NCBI GenBank assembly: GCA_007116035.1
Contig: SKJG01000026.1
Coordinates: 1 to 42,825, forward strand
From: Thioalkalivibrio sp.
GTDB lineage: Bacteria > Pseudomonadota > Gammaproteobacteria > Ectothiorhodospirales > Ectothiorhodospiraceae
Direction: 5' to 3'
Length of the DNA stretch: 42,825 nucleotides
Shown here: positions 25,568 through 34,610 of the stretch, one piece after another
Position numbering within the stretch: position 1 is the first letter of the stretch
How the letters are laid out: each line of letters opens with the position of its first letter
Program-made: the position numbers and the translations under genes
Notes under the pieces: generated by a model
What the model was told of the DNA's origin: nothing
Databases searched by the model: none
What the model saw: only the letters and a program-made list of their open reading frames with translations

Positions 25568-25858
25568 CTACACCGAGCCTGCTCCGGGTAGGGGAGCGAG
25601 GCCCACCTGGCGCAACAGGGCTTCGATCTCGGGACGGCAGGAACCGCAATTTGTGCCCGCCTGGAGGTGCTGGCCGACCGCATCGCAGTTCGTCAGCCCG
25701 AGCTCATCGATGGCGTTGCGGATCCGGTCGTCGCTGACGGCGAAACAGGCGCAGATGGTACGGCTGGGTAGCGAAGCACCGCCAGGCGCGCGTCCGGACA
25801 ACAAGGCGGTTCGTTCCGGTTCCGATAGGGTCCCGTCGCCGAACAGGCCCGCCAGCCA
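25568..25858 (-). pseudogene. C-terminal remnant of assimilatory nitrate reductase (BFD-like [2Fe-2S] domain)
   Basis: A 96-codon minus-strand fragment. It begins WLAGLFGDGTLSEPERTALL, continues through RTICACFAVSDDRIRNAI and ends with AGTNCGSCRPEIEALL. The CxC...CGSC arrangement (four Cys) is a bacterioferritin-associated-ferredoxin-like [2Fe-2S] domain, and the preceding WLAxLF...ERxxLL segment is how this domain is joined to the C-terminus of NasA-type nitrate reductases. The molybdopterin part (about 800 residues) is absent. It is in frame with the nrtA remnant upstream, separated by one stop. It may by chance still be translated from an internal TTG at 25804, but I treat it as a relic. 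Confidence 0.75.
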
Positions 25859-25900
25859 GGCGCGACCGGGCCACCGCCCCGTTCTTCCTGGATGCGCCGA

Positions 25901-26648
25901 TCACGTAGGCCCAACGGCGAGAATTGCCTCCATCGGGTCCGCGGCAAATAACCGCGGGTTTCGGTCGGCGCTTACAGCCGCGGCCGCGCGCCAGATGTCC
26001 TCGCGGTTGACCCGATCGACCAGGGCGCGGCCGTCGAGGTCCCGAGGCAGGTAGCCCCAGCGGATGTCTTCAGTGATGAACCACAGGTCGTGGCTCTTGA
26101 AGGGATAGGCGGCGTGGTGTTCCCAGTAGCGCATCTGGTCGGGGTGATTCTCGACCACGCGTCCGGTGCCGTAGTCGAAATTGCCCTGCATCCGATCGAT
26201 GATGTCTTCGAAAGGGGCGGGGATCCAGCGACGTCGGGAGCAGATGCGCGCGACCTCCTCCTTGTTCTGCGGATCCTCGCAGAACATCTGGGCCTCCATC
26301 ACCGCCATGGTCAGGGCCAGTGCGGCATTGGGGTTCGTATCCACGTAATCGGCGCGCAGGGCGAAGGCCTTCTCGGGATGGTTGTGCCAGAGCTCGCCGG
26401 TGATGTTCGCGGTATAGCCGATGCCCTGGTTGATCAGCTGCATGTTCCAGGGCTGGCAGACACAGAAGGTATCCATGCTGCCCACCCTCATGTTCGCGAC
26501 CATCTGCGCCGGGGGGACGGTGATGGTGGCGATGTCGCGGTTGGGGTCGATTCCGGCCGCCGCCCAGCATGGCGGCACCGGCGGTAGCGGCCAATCCGCC
26601 CAGGAAGCGGCGGCGCGAAATACCGTTCTGACGATTGTTCTTGCTCAT
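25901..26648 (-). pseudogene. nrtA: Nitrate ABC transporter binding protein NrtA, internally deleted
   Basis: The start at 26648 encodes MSKNNRQNGISRRRFLGGLA, a Tat signal peptide. Within about 30 codons the frame shifts at a GGC-rich site, and the sequence resumes in another frame deep inside NrtA: AAGIDPNRDIATITVPPAQM, then FCVCQPWNMQLINQGIGY, then HDLWFITEDIRWGYLPRDLD. Full NrtA proteins are about 430-450 residues; the first ~170 mature residues are missing. The C-terminus diverges after REDIWRAAAAV and ends at a stop at 25901, so the normal tail is also lost. The protein cannot work. An intrinsic terminator lies 36 nt upstream of the start. Confidence 0.85.
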
Positions 26649-26683
26649 GATCGGTTCTCCGGACCAATGGATCGTGAAGGCAC

Positions 26684-26736
26684 AAAAAAAAGGCGTCTCA
26701 CCTCCTAACGCCGCGATGCGACGAGGGGTGGACGCC
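26684..26736 (-). terminator. Strong intrinsic terminator in the nrtA leader
   Basis: On the minus strand GGCGTCCACC pairs with the matching arm ending GACGCC (single-base bulge), followed at once by eight T residues (26691-26684). It sits 36 nt before the nrtA start codon. In Klebsiella-type nas operons such a leader terminator is overridden by the nitrate sensor NasR, and the NIT-domain remnant next door fits this. Confidence 0.8.
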
Positions 26737-26738
26737 CC

Positions 26739-27115
26739 GATGGCCTGTTCGGAAATCGCCGCGCGAAGTAACGGCAGACGTGACAGTCCGTCGAGCACCA
26801 GGGCAATGGCACCCAGCAGGCGGCTGCATTGCGGGGCGCGGCTCTCCGGGGTCAGCCACTGGGCCAGATGGATGTGCAGGACCCCCTCGGCCTGATCCGC
26901 ATCGGCGCGATAGCGCTGCAACGGCTCGGCGTAGCGTTGCCCCTGGGAACCGACGAACAGATTGAAAGCGCTCCGCTCACGTTGCAGGTCATGGATCAGC
27001 GCGCGTACGACGCCGCCCAGCTTTACCGCCCGGCCGAGGTGTTCCAGGCCGCCACTTCGCACTGGCGGGCCGCGACCAGCGCAGCCAGCATATTCGACCG
27101 ATTTTGTTCCGCCAT
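26739..27115 (-). pseudogene. NasR-like nitrate-sensing (NIT domain) regulator remnant
   Basis: From an ATG at 27115 the minus strand reads MAEQNRSNMLAALVAARQCE and then hits a stop; a one-base shift at about 27040-27055 continues as GLEHLGRAVKLGGVVRALIH, then DLQRERSAFNLFVGSQGQRY, then a helical segment. LIHDLQRERxxxNLFVGSxG is the start of a NIT domain, the all-helical nitrate/nitrite sensor of NasR antiterminators. The frame decays before the rest of the sensor, and the RNA-binding ANTAR domain is absent. It ends at the leader terminator. Frameshift plus truncation make it non-functional. Confidence 0.7.
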
Positions 27116-27294
27116 TTGCCTGACCTGTGCACGCTGTCCCCATCGGGGGAGTCTCGCGGTGCGACAGGCATTTGGCGTGCCAACCGTTCAACGCCAACCT
27201 CCCGCCGGCGCCGGGCAGCCGGCCATGCGTTCAGGTGGCGAGTCCCTTGCGTCTTCGCGATACCAAATCGATCGGGTATTCGAACCGCGGCTCC

Positions 27295-27329
27295 GCGCGG
27301 GCCGCGATACGACGCACCGCGGCCCGCGC
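27295..27329. repeat. Perfect 12-bp inverted repeat downstream of the DsrE gene
   Basis: GCGCGGGCCGCG and CGCGGCCCGCGC form a perfect stem with an 11-nt loop, starting 39 nt after the stop of the DsrE-family gene on the minus strand. No T tract follows, so it may stabilise the transcript end or be a Rho-assisted end point. Confidence 0.55.
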
Positions 27330-27367
27330 ATCCCGGACCGGCCCTGCAAGGCTCTTCCTTCAGCGGC

Positions 27368-27742
27368 TCAGAAGATCATGATCTGATAGCCATCGGCGGC
27401 GAGGGCGCGCAGGCTGGGCAGGCCCGCCGTTCCGGGGGCTGCGTTGTCCTTCAGCATGGTGAAGCCGGCCTGCTCGGCGCCGCCGGCCGCACCGAAGAAA
27501 TCCGAGCACGTTGCCGAGACCCCGGCCACCTTGTCCTCGACCGACTGGTAGAGCGCGTTGAGCGGATGGTCCTCCCTGGCGATCTGAGCAGCCCAGCGCG
27601 TCCCCGCGCCGAGAAACACCAGGGCCACCTCGTCGCCGTGATTCTTGAAGTCGTAGGCCACACCGAGGGCGTTGAACACCCGTCCCAGGGCTTCGTCGTT
27701 GTTGGCTTCAGGGTCGGACATCACCACGATGGCTGCTTTCAT
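27368..27742 (-). CDS. DsrE/DsrF-like family protein
   Basis: A 124-residue cytoplasmic protein starting MKAAIVVMSDPEANNDEALG and containing DEVALVFLGAGTRWAAQIAR, which match the DsrE/DsrF/YchN fold. One Cys (SATCSDFFGA) is in the position of the conserved sulfur-carrier Cys of many family members, so sulfur relay is possible, but the family is diverse. The start at 27742 follows CCGGAGGTTCCGAAC. An intrinsic terminator lies about 43 nt upstream of the start, the same layout as at nrtA. It is oriented like the nitrate remnant beside it and like katG. Confidence 0.8.
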   Translation of the reverse strand: MKAAIVVMSDPEANNDEALGRVFNALGVAYDFKNHGDEVALVFLGAGTRWAAQIAREDHPLNALYQSVEDKVAGVSATCSDFFGAAGGAEQAGFTMLKDNAAPGTAGLPSLRALAADGYQIMIF

Positions 27743-27784
27743 GTTCGGAACCTCCGGTAGGGGGGGTAGGTAGGGTGTCTATGC

Positions 27785-27817
27785 AAAAAAAACGCTTGAG
27801 GGGGGCCTCAAATGGCG
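27785..27817 (-). terminator. Intrinsic terminator just upstream of the DsrE gene
   Basis: On the minus strand TTGAGG and CCTCAA pair across a CCCC loop, extended by CGC/GCG with a three-base bulge, and are followed by TTTTTTTT (27792-27785). It lies about 250 nt beyond the katG stop and 43 nt before the DsrE start. It could end the katG transcript or attenuate the DsrE gene. Confidence 0.7.
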
Positions 27818-27998
27818 TCGCTCGAGTATAGGCCGCATCCAACGCCTCTTTCTTCGACAGCCGCTTGCCTTGCCTTCATCGGCGCCGGAGACCACGCGTT
27901 GATCTCATGTGCGCCGTGCCTTCGAGTCGGGTCGTCGGCGTGCGGGTTTGGGGTGCGATGTCGCGTTGCTGGAAGGCGATCGCTTGGGAATGACCAAC

Positions 27999-28020
27999 GG
28001 CGGCACATCCCTGTGCCGCC
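27999..28020. repeat. Hairpin shortly after the katG stop
   Basis: GGCGGCACA and TGTGCCGCC form a perfect 9-bp stem with a 4-nt loop, 44 nt downstream of the katG stop on the minus strand. No T tract follows, so it may protect the katG 3' end or act with Rho. Confidence 0.5.
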
Positions 28021-28063
28021 CGAGGAGGTCGATCCATCGACGCTTCTCGGGAGAAGTCGGCGA

Positions 28064-30313
<2,250 letters not shown>

Positions 30314-30538
30314 TCAACCGGTCGGCACGATGCCAGGAAGGCCTGCATTTGTGGGCGGTTGACCCCGCCGCGGTTGCTACTTTCCGCTTACCCCAAGTCT
30401 ACGCCGTTCATTTTTATCGTGAACCCCAAATCCGATTCAATCTTCCTCTCGTCGAAATAGCCATTCTTAATGACTGCAATCGAGTCCGTCGGCGTGCTTT
30501 CCCTCGTGCCGCCTCCGTTGCGTCGCCACGGCGTCATT

Positions 30539-31834
30539 TCACCCCCGCTTGCGAAAATGTCCCCGTCCGGATCTGCGCGGGTACCTGGGGCTTGGCGGAC
30601 CGGCCTGCGCCACGGTGGCCTCTATGTCGTGCGCCCAGGCCACCGCTTCGAGGTAGATCTGGCCCGTGCGCTCGTCGTCCAGTCCCCGAAATTGGCGGGT
30701 TTCGCTGGCGCTGTCGAATTCGAAGGCAATGGCACAGGTCAGGGCATCCCCCATCGGACCTTCGCGTTGCAACAACGCGGCATTGACGTCTTCGGTGAGG
30801 GGCAGTTCCTGCAGCAGTTCGTCCATCGGCAGATGCAGCATTTTCTCGAGAATGGAGAAGATGCCCACCGTAAAGAAGCTGTCCGAGTGCGCCAGTCGGC
30901 ACTCCTCCGCCAGCCGTTGGGCCATGCGTCCACGGACCAGCGCGGTCACCAGCAAATCGCTGTGTTGGTCGTCCATGGCACGTAACGCCATGATCGTGAT
31001 CCAGTTGCGAATGGCGTTCTGGCCAAGGTAGACGACCGCGCGACGAATGGACTCGACGGGTCGGGACAGACCGTAGAACGCGGAATTGATGAAGCGCAGC
31101 AGGTGGTAACTGAGCGAGACATCCCTGGAGATATGCGCTTCCAGTTCGCGCAGATCCACGTTGGCGCGATACAGTTTGTTGACGAGTTCAATCACTGCCA
31201 GTCGGCTCGTCGGCAGCCGCTGACCCTGAACCACCACGGGCCGGCTCAGGTAGTAACCCTGGAAGTACTCGAAGCCAAGGCCGAGACAGGACAGGTACTG
31301 TTCCTGCGTCTCCACCTTTTCCGCGAGCAGCTGCACGTCGTACTGGCGGAGTTCGCGCACGTGCTCGTGCAGCTCCACCTGGGTGAGCCGGGTCAGGTCG
31401 ATTTTCACGATCTTGGCCAGATGGAGCAGCGGCGCATGGCTTCGATCGTAGACGTAGTCATCCAGCGCGACGCTGTACCCGCTCTCCGTCAGGGCGCGTA
31501 CTCCGGCAATCACCTCGTCATCGATCTCGATGTCCTCGAGGACCTCCAGCACGACCCGGTCCTTGGGAAAGACGAAGGCGCTGCCATTGGTCAGGAACGA
31601 GCGCGTGAGATTCACAAAGGCCGTCTTGTTGCCGACCAGGCGCTGTAACCCGATATCCATCAGGCTGCTGTGGATCACCTCAGAGGTTGCGGCGTCGCCA
31701 TCGACGAACACCGCCTGTCCCTCATCCTTGGCACGGAACAGGAGTTCGAAGGCTTGCGTCCGCATGTCGCGGTCGTAAATGGGCTGACGCCCGATGAAGA
31801 CTTCTTCCACGTGTCTGCTCTTGCGGGTACCCAC
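30539..31834 (-). CDS. EAL-HDOD signal-transduction protein (YuxH/CdgJ-like)
   Basis: A 431-residue protein. The N-terminal ~200 residues are an EAL-like domain of the catalytically degenerate YuxH type: VFIGRQPIYDRDMRTQAFEL begins it, but the EAL motif is ELLFRA and the DDFG-like loop is VALDDYVYD. The second half is an HDOD domain (LRELEAHISRDVSLSYHLLR, then FINSAFYGLSRPVESIRRAV). Proteins of this build in other proteobacteria affect motility and surface behaviour without phosphodiesterase activity. The start is GTG at 31834, with no clear ribosome binding site; later in-frame GTG/ATG codons are possible. The C-terminal ~25 residues are basic and Pro-rich. Confidence 0.88.
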   Translation of the reverse strand: MGTRKSRHVEEVFIGRQPIYDRDMRTQAFELLFRAKDEGQAVFVDGDAATSEVIHSSLMDIGLQRLVGNKTAFVNLTRSFLTNGSAFVFPKDRVVLEVLEDIEIDDEVIAGVRALTESGYSVALDDYVYDRSHAPLLHLAKIVKIDLTRLTQVELHEHVRELRQYDVQLLAEKVETQEQYLSCLGLGFEYFQGYYLSRPVVVQGQRLPTSRLAVIELVNKLYRANVDLRELEAHISRDVSLSYHLLRFINSAFYGLSRPVESIRRAVVYLGQNAIRNWITIMALRAMDDQHSDLLVTALVRGRMAQRLAEECRLAHSDSFFTVGIFSILEKMLHLPMDELLQELPLTEDVNAALLQREGPMGDALTCAIAFEFDSASETRQFRGLDDERTGQIYLEAVAWAHDIEATVAQAGPPSPRYPRRSGRGHFRKRG

Positions 31835-32153
31835 GATGCATGGTGGCGATCACCACAATATTAACAGGTGCTCATGGCAGGGGACTCATTTTCGACCCTT
31901 CCGGCGCCGGTCGCTGCACGAACCTCGAGGCGCGAATCTTACGTACTCATCCGCCGGGTCGTTGACCGGCGAAAGACCGTCGTCCGCTGTCGGCATTGAC
32001 CGCCATCGGGATGTCGTTGGGGCCGGGGAGTCTGTGCGATCCCCGGTGCCGGGGGACGGCAGACGGCTGCCTCCGGCCTCTCCCGCTCTACGCGCAGTCG
32101 TGCGGTCGTTTATCGTTACAGAGCCGCAGGAACTCTCAGCCCAAGGAAACGGT
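31835..32153. other. Divergent intergenic region
   Basis: About 320 bases between the EAL-HDOD gene and the HIT gene. Open frames run through it, but they have no family motif and no ribosome binding site. I see nothing I can name. Confidence 0.4.
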
Positions 32154-32600
32154 ATGGCAACCAACGAAATCACCGAAGAATTCCGGCTCGATGCACGCCT
32201 GGCGCAGGATACCGTGCACGTCACCGAGTTTCCGTGCTGTCGCCTGCTGTTGATACGCAATGCGGATTACCCTTGGTTCATCCTGGTGCCCCGCCTTGCC
32301 GGGGTCACGGAGCTGCACCATCTCTCGGCCCCGGACCTCGCTCGATTGATGGAGGAGTCCCGGGTCCTCGCGACGGCCATGGAAGCGGCCTTTGCACCCC
32401 GGGCCCTCAACGTGGCCAAGCTCGGCAACGTCGTGCCGCAGCTGCATCTGCACCACGTTGCGCGTGTCCCGGGAGATGCCGCGTGGCCGGGCCCGGTCTG
32501 GGGTCGGCCCGCGGGCGCTCTGCATGATCACGCGAGTGCCAAGGCGATGATCGCGCGGTTATTGGGTCACATGGCCGCGGGTCCTGAAACGGCGGAGTAG
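32154..32600 (+). CDS. HIT-domain nucleotide hydrolase/transferase family protein
   Basis: A 148-residue histidine-triad protein. The triad motif reads VVPQLHLHHVARV, so the first His of HxHxHxx is Gln, as is common in one proteobacterial HIT branch; the catalytic middle His remains. FILVPRLAGVTELHHLSAPD and DAAWPGPVWG are typical of this group. HIT enzymes cleave nucleotide phosphoesters such as diadenosine polyphosphates or adenylated amines; the substrate here is unknown. The start ATG at 32154 follows CCAAGGAAACGGT. The frame is open upstream to 31794, but that part is not homologous. Confidence 0.88.
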   Translation: MATNEITEEFRLDARLAQDTVHVTEFPCCRLLLIRNADYPWFILVPRLAGVTELHHLSAPDLARLMEESRVLATAMEAAFAPRALNVAKLGNVVPQLHLHHVARVPGDAAWPGPVWGRPAGALHDHASAKAMIARLLGHMAAGPETAE

Positions 32601-32726
32601 AAACGTCATCCTGTCCGGCGAGTCTCTTTGCAGGATCCCTGTCGCGCTTGCGCCTACCTGATCATCACGGAAGCTCCGCAGGCCGTGTTGCCGAGCGCGA
32701 TGTACTCTCCGCGTTGGCCGGCCCCC

Positions 32727-32793
32727 GTAGGAGGCGAGCCATCTCGCCGATCTGCAGCCGGGAAACCCATCGGCCCGGGGCCGGCCTCCTCTA
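32727..32793. repeat. Type A palindromic repeat (copy 2)
   Basis: Begins GTAGGAGGCGAGCC and ends GGCCGGCCTCCTC, with a left hairpin GGCGAGCCATCTCGCC and a right GC-rich hairpin. It aligns with the reverse complement of 15340-15410. The right arm is slightly decayed (CTCCTCTA where CTCCTAC is expected). Confidence 0.75.
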
Positions 32794-32802
32794 TCGACGC
32801 CG

Positions 32803-32840
32803 GGGATAAACCAACTCCCCACAGCGGCGGCAAGCCGACG
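32803..32840. repeat. Partial type B repeat
   Basis: About 38 bases that include CTCCCCACAGCGGCGGCAAG; about 33 of them match by eye the reverse complement of the left half of the copy at 33891-33999. The other half is missing. It directly follows the type A copy. Confidence 0.65.
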
Positions 32841-32926
32841 AACTCGACAGAGGTTCTTAGTTTCATCGTCAGCGGTGCCGCGGGTCCGCGGACACGAGAG
32901 GGAGGATGGCCGGCAAAAGGGCGCAT

Positions 32927-32958
32927 AAAAAAAGGCCCGGTCGTTGCGGACCGGGCCT
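32927..32958 (-). terminator. Intrinsic terminator of the sulfur-globule-like gene
   Basis: On the minus strand AGGCCCGGTC and GACCGGGCCT form a perfect 10-bp stem with a 6-nt loop, followed by a run of T residues. It starts about 42 nt past the stop codon of the Gly/Tyr-rich gene. Confidence 0.9.
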
Positions 32959-32999
32959 CGCGTTCAACCGGCAGGCCGGTTGGTTGCTTTCAGGCAGCC

Positions 33000-33374
33000 T
33001 TACTCGGCGTCAGGAGCCTGAGGGGCCTGAGGGGCGCCCCAGGGGGCGCCGCCGTAGGGTGCGCCGTAGTAGGGACGGTAGCCGTAGCCGTAGCCGTAGG
33101 GGCGTCCATAGCCGTAGGCATCGCCATAGCCGCGGCCGTAACCATGGCCGGCGCCGCGTCCGCGGGCGGTGAAGTCGAAATCACCGAACATGTCGCCGAA
33201 GCCGAACATGTCACCCAGGCCGCGGCCGTAACCCGGGCCGTAGCCGTAGCCGGGGCCATAGCCGTAGCCGGGGCCACCCCAGCCAGGTCCGCCCCATTGG
33301 GCGCTCGAGGACATCGGGATTGCGAACGCGCCGATCAGGGCGGCCGTTGCCAGAACTTTCAATGACTTACGCAT
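33000..33374 (-). CDS. Sulfur globule protein-like exported Gly/Tyr-rich protein
   Basis: A 124-residue protein with a signal peptide ([20 protein letters not shown], cleavage near SSA-Q). The mature part is made of [20 protein letters not shown]-type repeats, a middle [14 protein letters not shown] segment, and more [11 protein letters not shown] repeats, ending in a Pro/Ala tail. This composition and layout resemble the sulfur globule envelope proteins (CV1/SgpA group) of purple sulfur bacteria, which coat periplasmic sulfur deposits. A different structural Gly-rich protein is possible. The start has TAGGAGATTCTTGAT before it. A perfect terminator follows, so it is a single-gene transcript. 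Intergenic repeats lie on both sides. Confidence 0.7.
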   Translation of the reverse strand: MRKSLKVLATAALIGAFAIPMSSSAQWGGPGWGGPGYGYGPGYGYGPGYGRGLGDMFGFGDMFGDFDFTARGRGAGHGYGRGYGDAYGYGRPYGYGYGYRPYYGAPYGGAPWGAPQAPQAPDAE

Positions 33375-33561
33375 ATCAAGAATCTCCTAGGTTGTTAAGC
33401 CCCTGTTGGCGTGTACGTCCTATACGAGAGCGTACTCCCTACGGTGTCCGCTATCGCGAAGGGCGCGCGCCAGCGGTTTCTGTAATGCGAATCCGTATTA
33501 AAGACGTCTTCGGAGGCGTTTTTCAAGTCTCCCCGCAGAATCCGTCGCAAAGCATCAGTGA

Positions 33562-33578
33562 TTGCTAATATTCAGCAA
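33562..33578. promoter_or_regulatory. AT-rich imperfect palindrome, possible operator
   Basis: TTGCTAATATTCAGCAA has TTGCT/AGCAA arms around AATATT. It lies about 190 nt upstream of the sulfur-globule-like gene start in an AT-rich patch. A regulator site is possible but unproven. Confidence 0.25.
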
Positions 33579-33757
33579 ACGGTACCGGAAAATAGTGATC
33601 CAGATCAATATTTTTCGAGAAATCTGGCGGGTATTTCGGTCATTTTTTGTCCAGGAGCGGCGAAATCAACGATTTTTTAGACAATTATCGAAAATACTTC
33701 ATTTTCTCGCTAACTCTCTTCGCCTCGGAGCGCGCCACCCCTGCATTTCCGTACCTT

Positions 33758-33822
33758 GTGGGAGGCGAGCCCTCTCGGTGACGGAATGGCAGAAAACCTT
33801 CGCCCAGAGGCTGGCCTCCCAC
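33758..33822. repeat. Type A palindromic repeat (copy 3)
   Basis: Arms are GTGGGAGG and CCTCCCAC. Relative to the GTAGGAGG/CCTCCTAC arms of copy 1, both sides change together (A-T to G-C), keeping the stem. Orientation is the same as copy 2. The inner right hairpin GCCCAGAGGCTGGC is close to that of copy 1. Confidence 0.8.
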
Positions 33823-33890
33823 AGGGTTCCCCTGAAACAGCGGCAATCCGACCGCCTGCGTAGCTTTGGTGCTGATCAAGAGCGCCTGTG

Positions 33891-33999
33891 GCGTGCGGCA
33901 GCTTGCCGCCGCTATGGGGAGCTGGGTTATCCCAGGCCCCCCGAATAGCGGGAACAAGCTCCCGCATTCCATAAGTGGGCGCGCAGGGGCGGGCATGGC
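33891..33999. repeat. Type B palindromic repeat (copy 2, inverted)
   Basis: The reverse complement of this segment matches 22804-22919, including the shared flank outside the palindrome. Inner hairpins are GCGGCAGCTTGCCGCCGC and GCGGGAACAAGCTCCCGC. It ends just before the stop codon of the maf gene. Confidence 0.8.
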
Positions 34000-34010
34000 A
34001 GAGCGTCGGG

Positions 34011-34610
34011 TCACGGCGTCTCGGGAGGCAGCATCAGTCCGGCCTCCCGGAGCCAGGAGCACAGCAGGATCAGCGGCAGGCCGATCAGCGCCGTCGGGTC
34101 ATCGCCTTCCATGCGCCGGAATAGGACGACGCCCAGCCCCTCCGACTTGAAGCTCCCGGAGCAGTCATAGGGTTTCTCCAGCCGCAGGTAGCGTTCGATC
34201 TCCGCGGTTTCCAGTTTGCGGATGTGCACGGAGTAGGGCACCACCCCGTGCCACTGGCGACCCGAGGCGCTGTCGATCAGGCACAGGCCTGTGTGGAATA
34301 CCACGCGCTGTCCCGAGAGCGCCCTGAGCTGTTCCCTTGCCTGCGCGTGGCCTCCGGGTTTGCCCAGGATGCGGTCGCCGACGGCGGCACATTGATCCGA
34401 CCCGATGATCAGCGCATCGGGATAGTGCCGGGCGACATCGGCAGCCTTCGCGACCGCCAGCCGCTCGACCATGGCCTCCGGTGCTTCGTCGGGAAGCCGG
34501 GTTTCTTCGACCCGCGGGTGCGCGGTCTCGAAATCGAGATGGAGCCGCTCCAGCAGAGAGCGGCGGTAGGCCGAGGTCGATGCCAGAACGAGGCTGCGCT
34601 TGCCCTGCAC
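34011..34610 (-). CDS. Maf-family nucleotide pyrophosphatase (YceF type)
   Basis: A 199-residue house-cleaning enzyme that hydrolyses modified nucleoside triphosphates; the E. coli YceF group prefers 7-methyl-GTP. LVLASTSAYRRSLL is the Maf P-loop-like start, IIGSDQ holds the catalytic Asp72, GKPG and the YDCSGSFKSEGLG segment are family blocks. YceF genes in gammaproteobacteria usually sit by yceD-rpmF-plsX-fabH, which lies 3.4 kb away here. The start is GTG at 34610, directly after the TGA of the pycB gene, so it is likely in one operon with it. The C-terminus is complete. Confidence 0.9.
   Translation of the reverse strand: MQGKRSLVLASTSAYRRSLLERLHLDFETAHPRVEETRLPDEAPEAMVERLAVAKAADVARHYPDALIIGSDQCAAVGDRILGKPGGHAQAREQLRALSGQRVVFHTGLCLIDSASGRQWHGVVPYSVHIRKLETAEIERYLRLEKPYDCSGSFKSEGLGVVLFRRMEGDDPTALIGLPLILLCSWLREAGLMLPPETP

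Larger units (their letters stand above)
27743..28063. other. katG-DsrE intergenic region
   Basis: About 320 bases with a hairpin at 27999-28020 and an intrinsic terminator at 27785-27817. A TATACT hexamer on the minus strand at 27830-27825 could be a -10 box, but transcription from it would begin right at the terminator hairpin. No gene is visible. Confidence 0.5.
32601..32999. other. Intergenic region with repeats and a terminator
   Basis: Holds a type A repeat (32727-32793), a partial type B repeat (32803-32840) and the terminator of the sulfur-globule-like gene (32927-32958). No gene is seen. Confidence 0.6.
33375..34010. other. Long AT-rich intergenic region upstream of the sulfur-globule-like gene
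   Basis: About 640 bases. The part 33560-33720 is strikingly AT-rich for this genome and includes a palindrome at 33562-33578; it may hold promoter or regulator sites, or be foreign. The right side holds a type A repeat (33758-33822) and a type B repeat (33891-33999). Frames through it are not protein-like. Confidence 0.5.

Noticed and set aside
33000-33374. Tandem repeats in the Gly/Tyr gene considered as a CRISPR or satellite array
   Set aside because: The repeats are codon-based GYG units within one reading frame with a signal peptide; there are no spacers.
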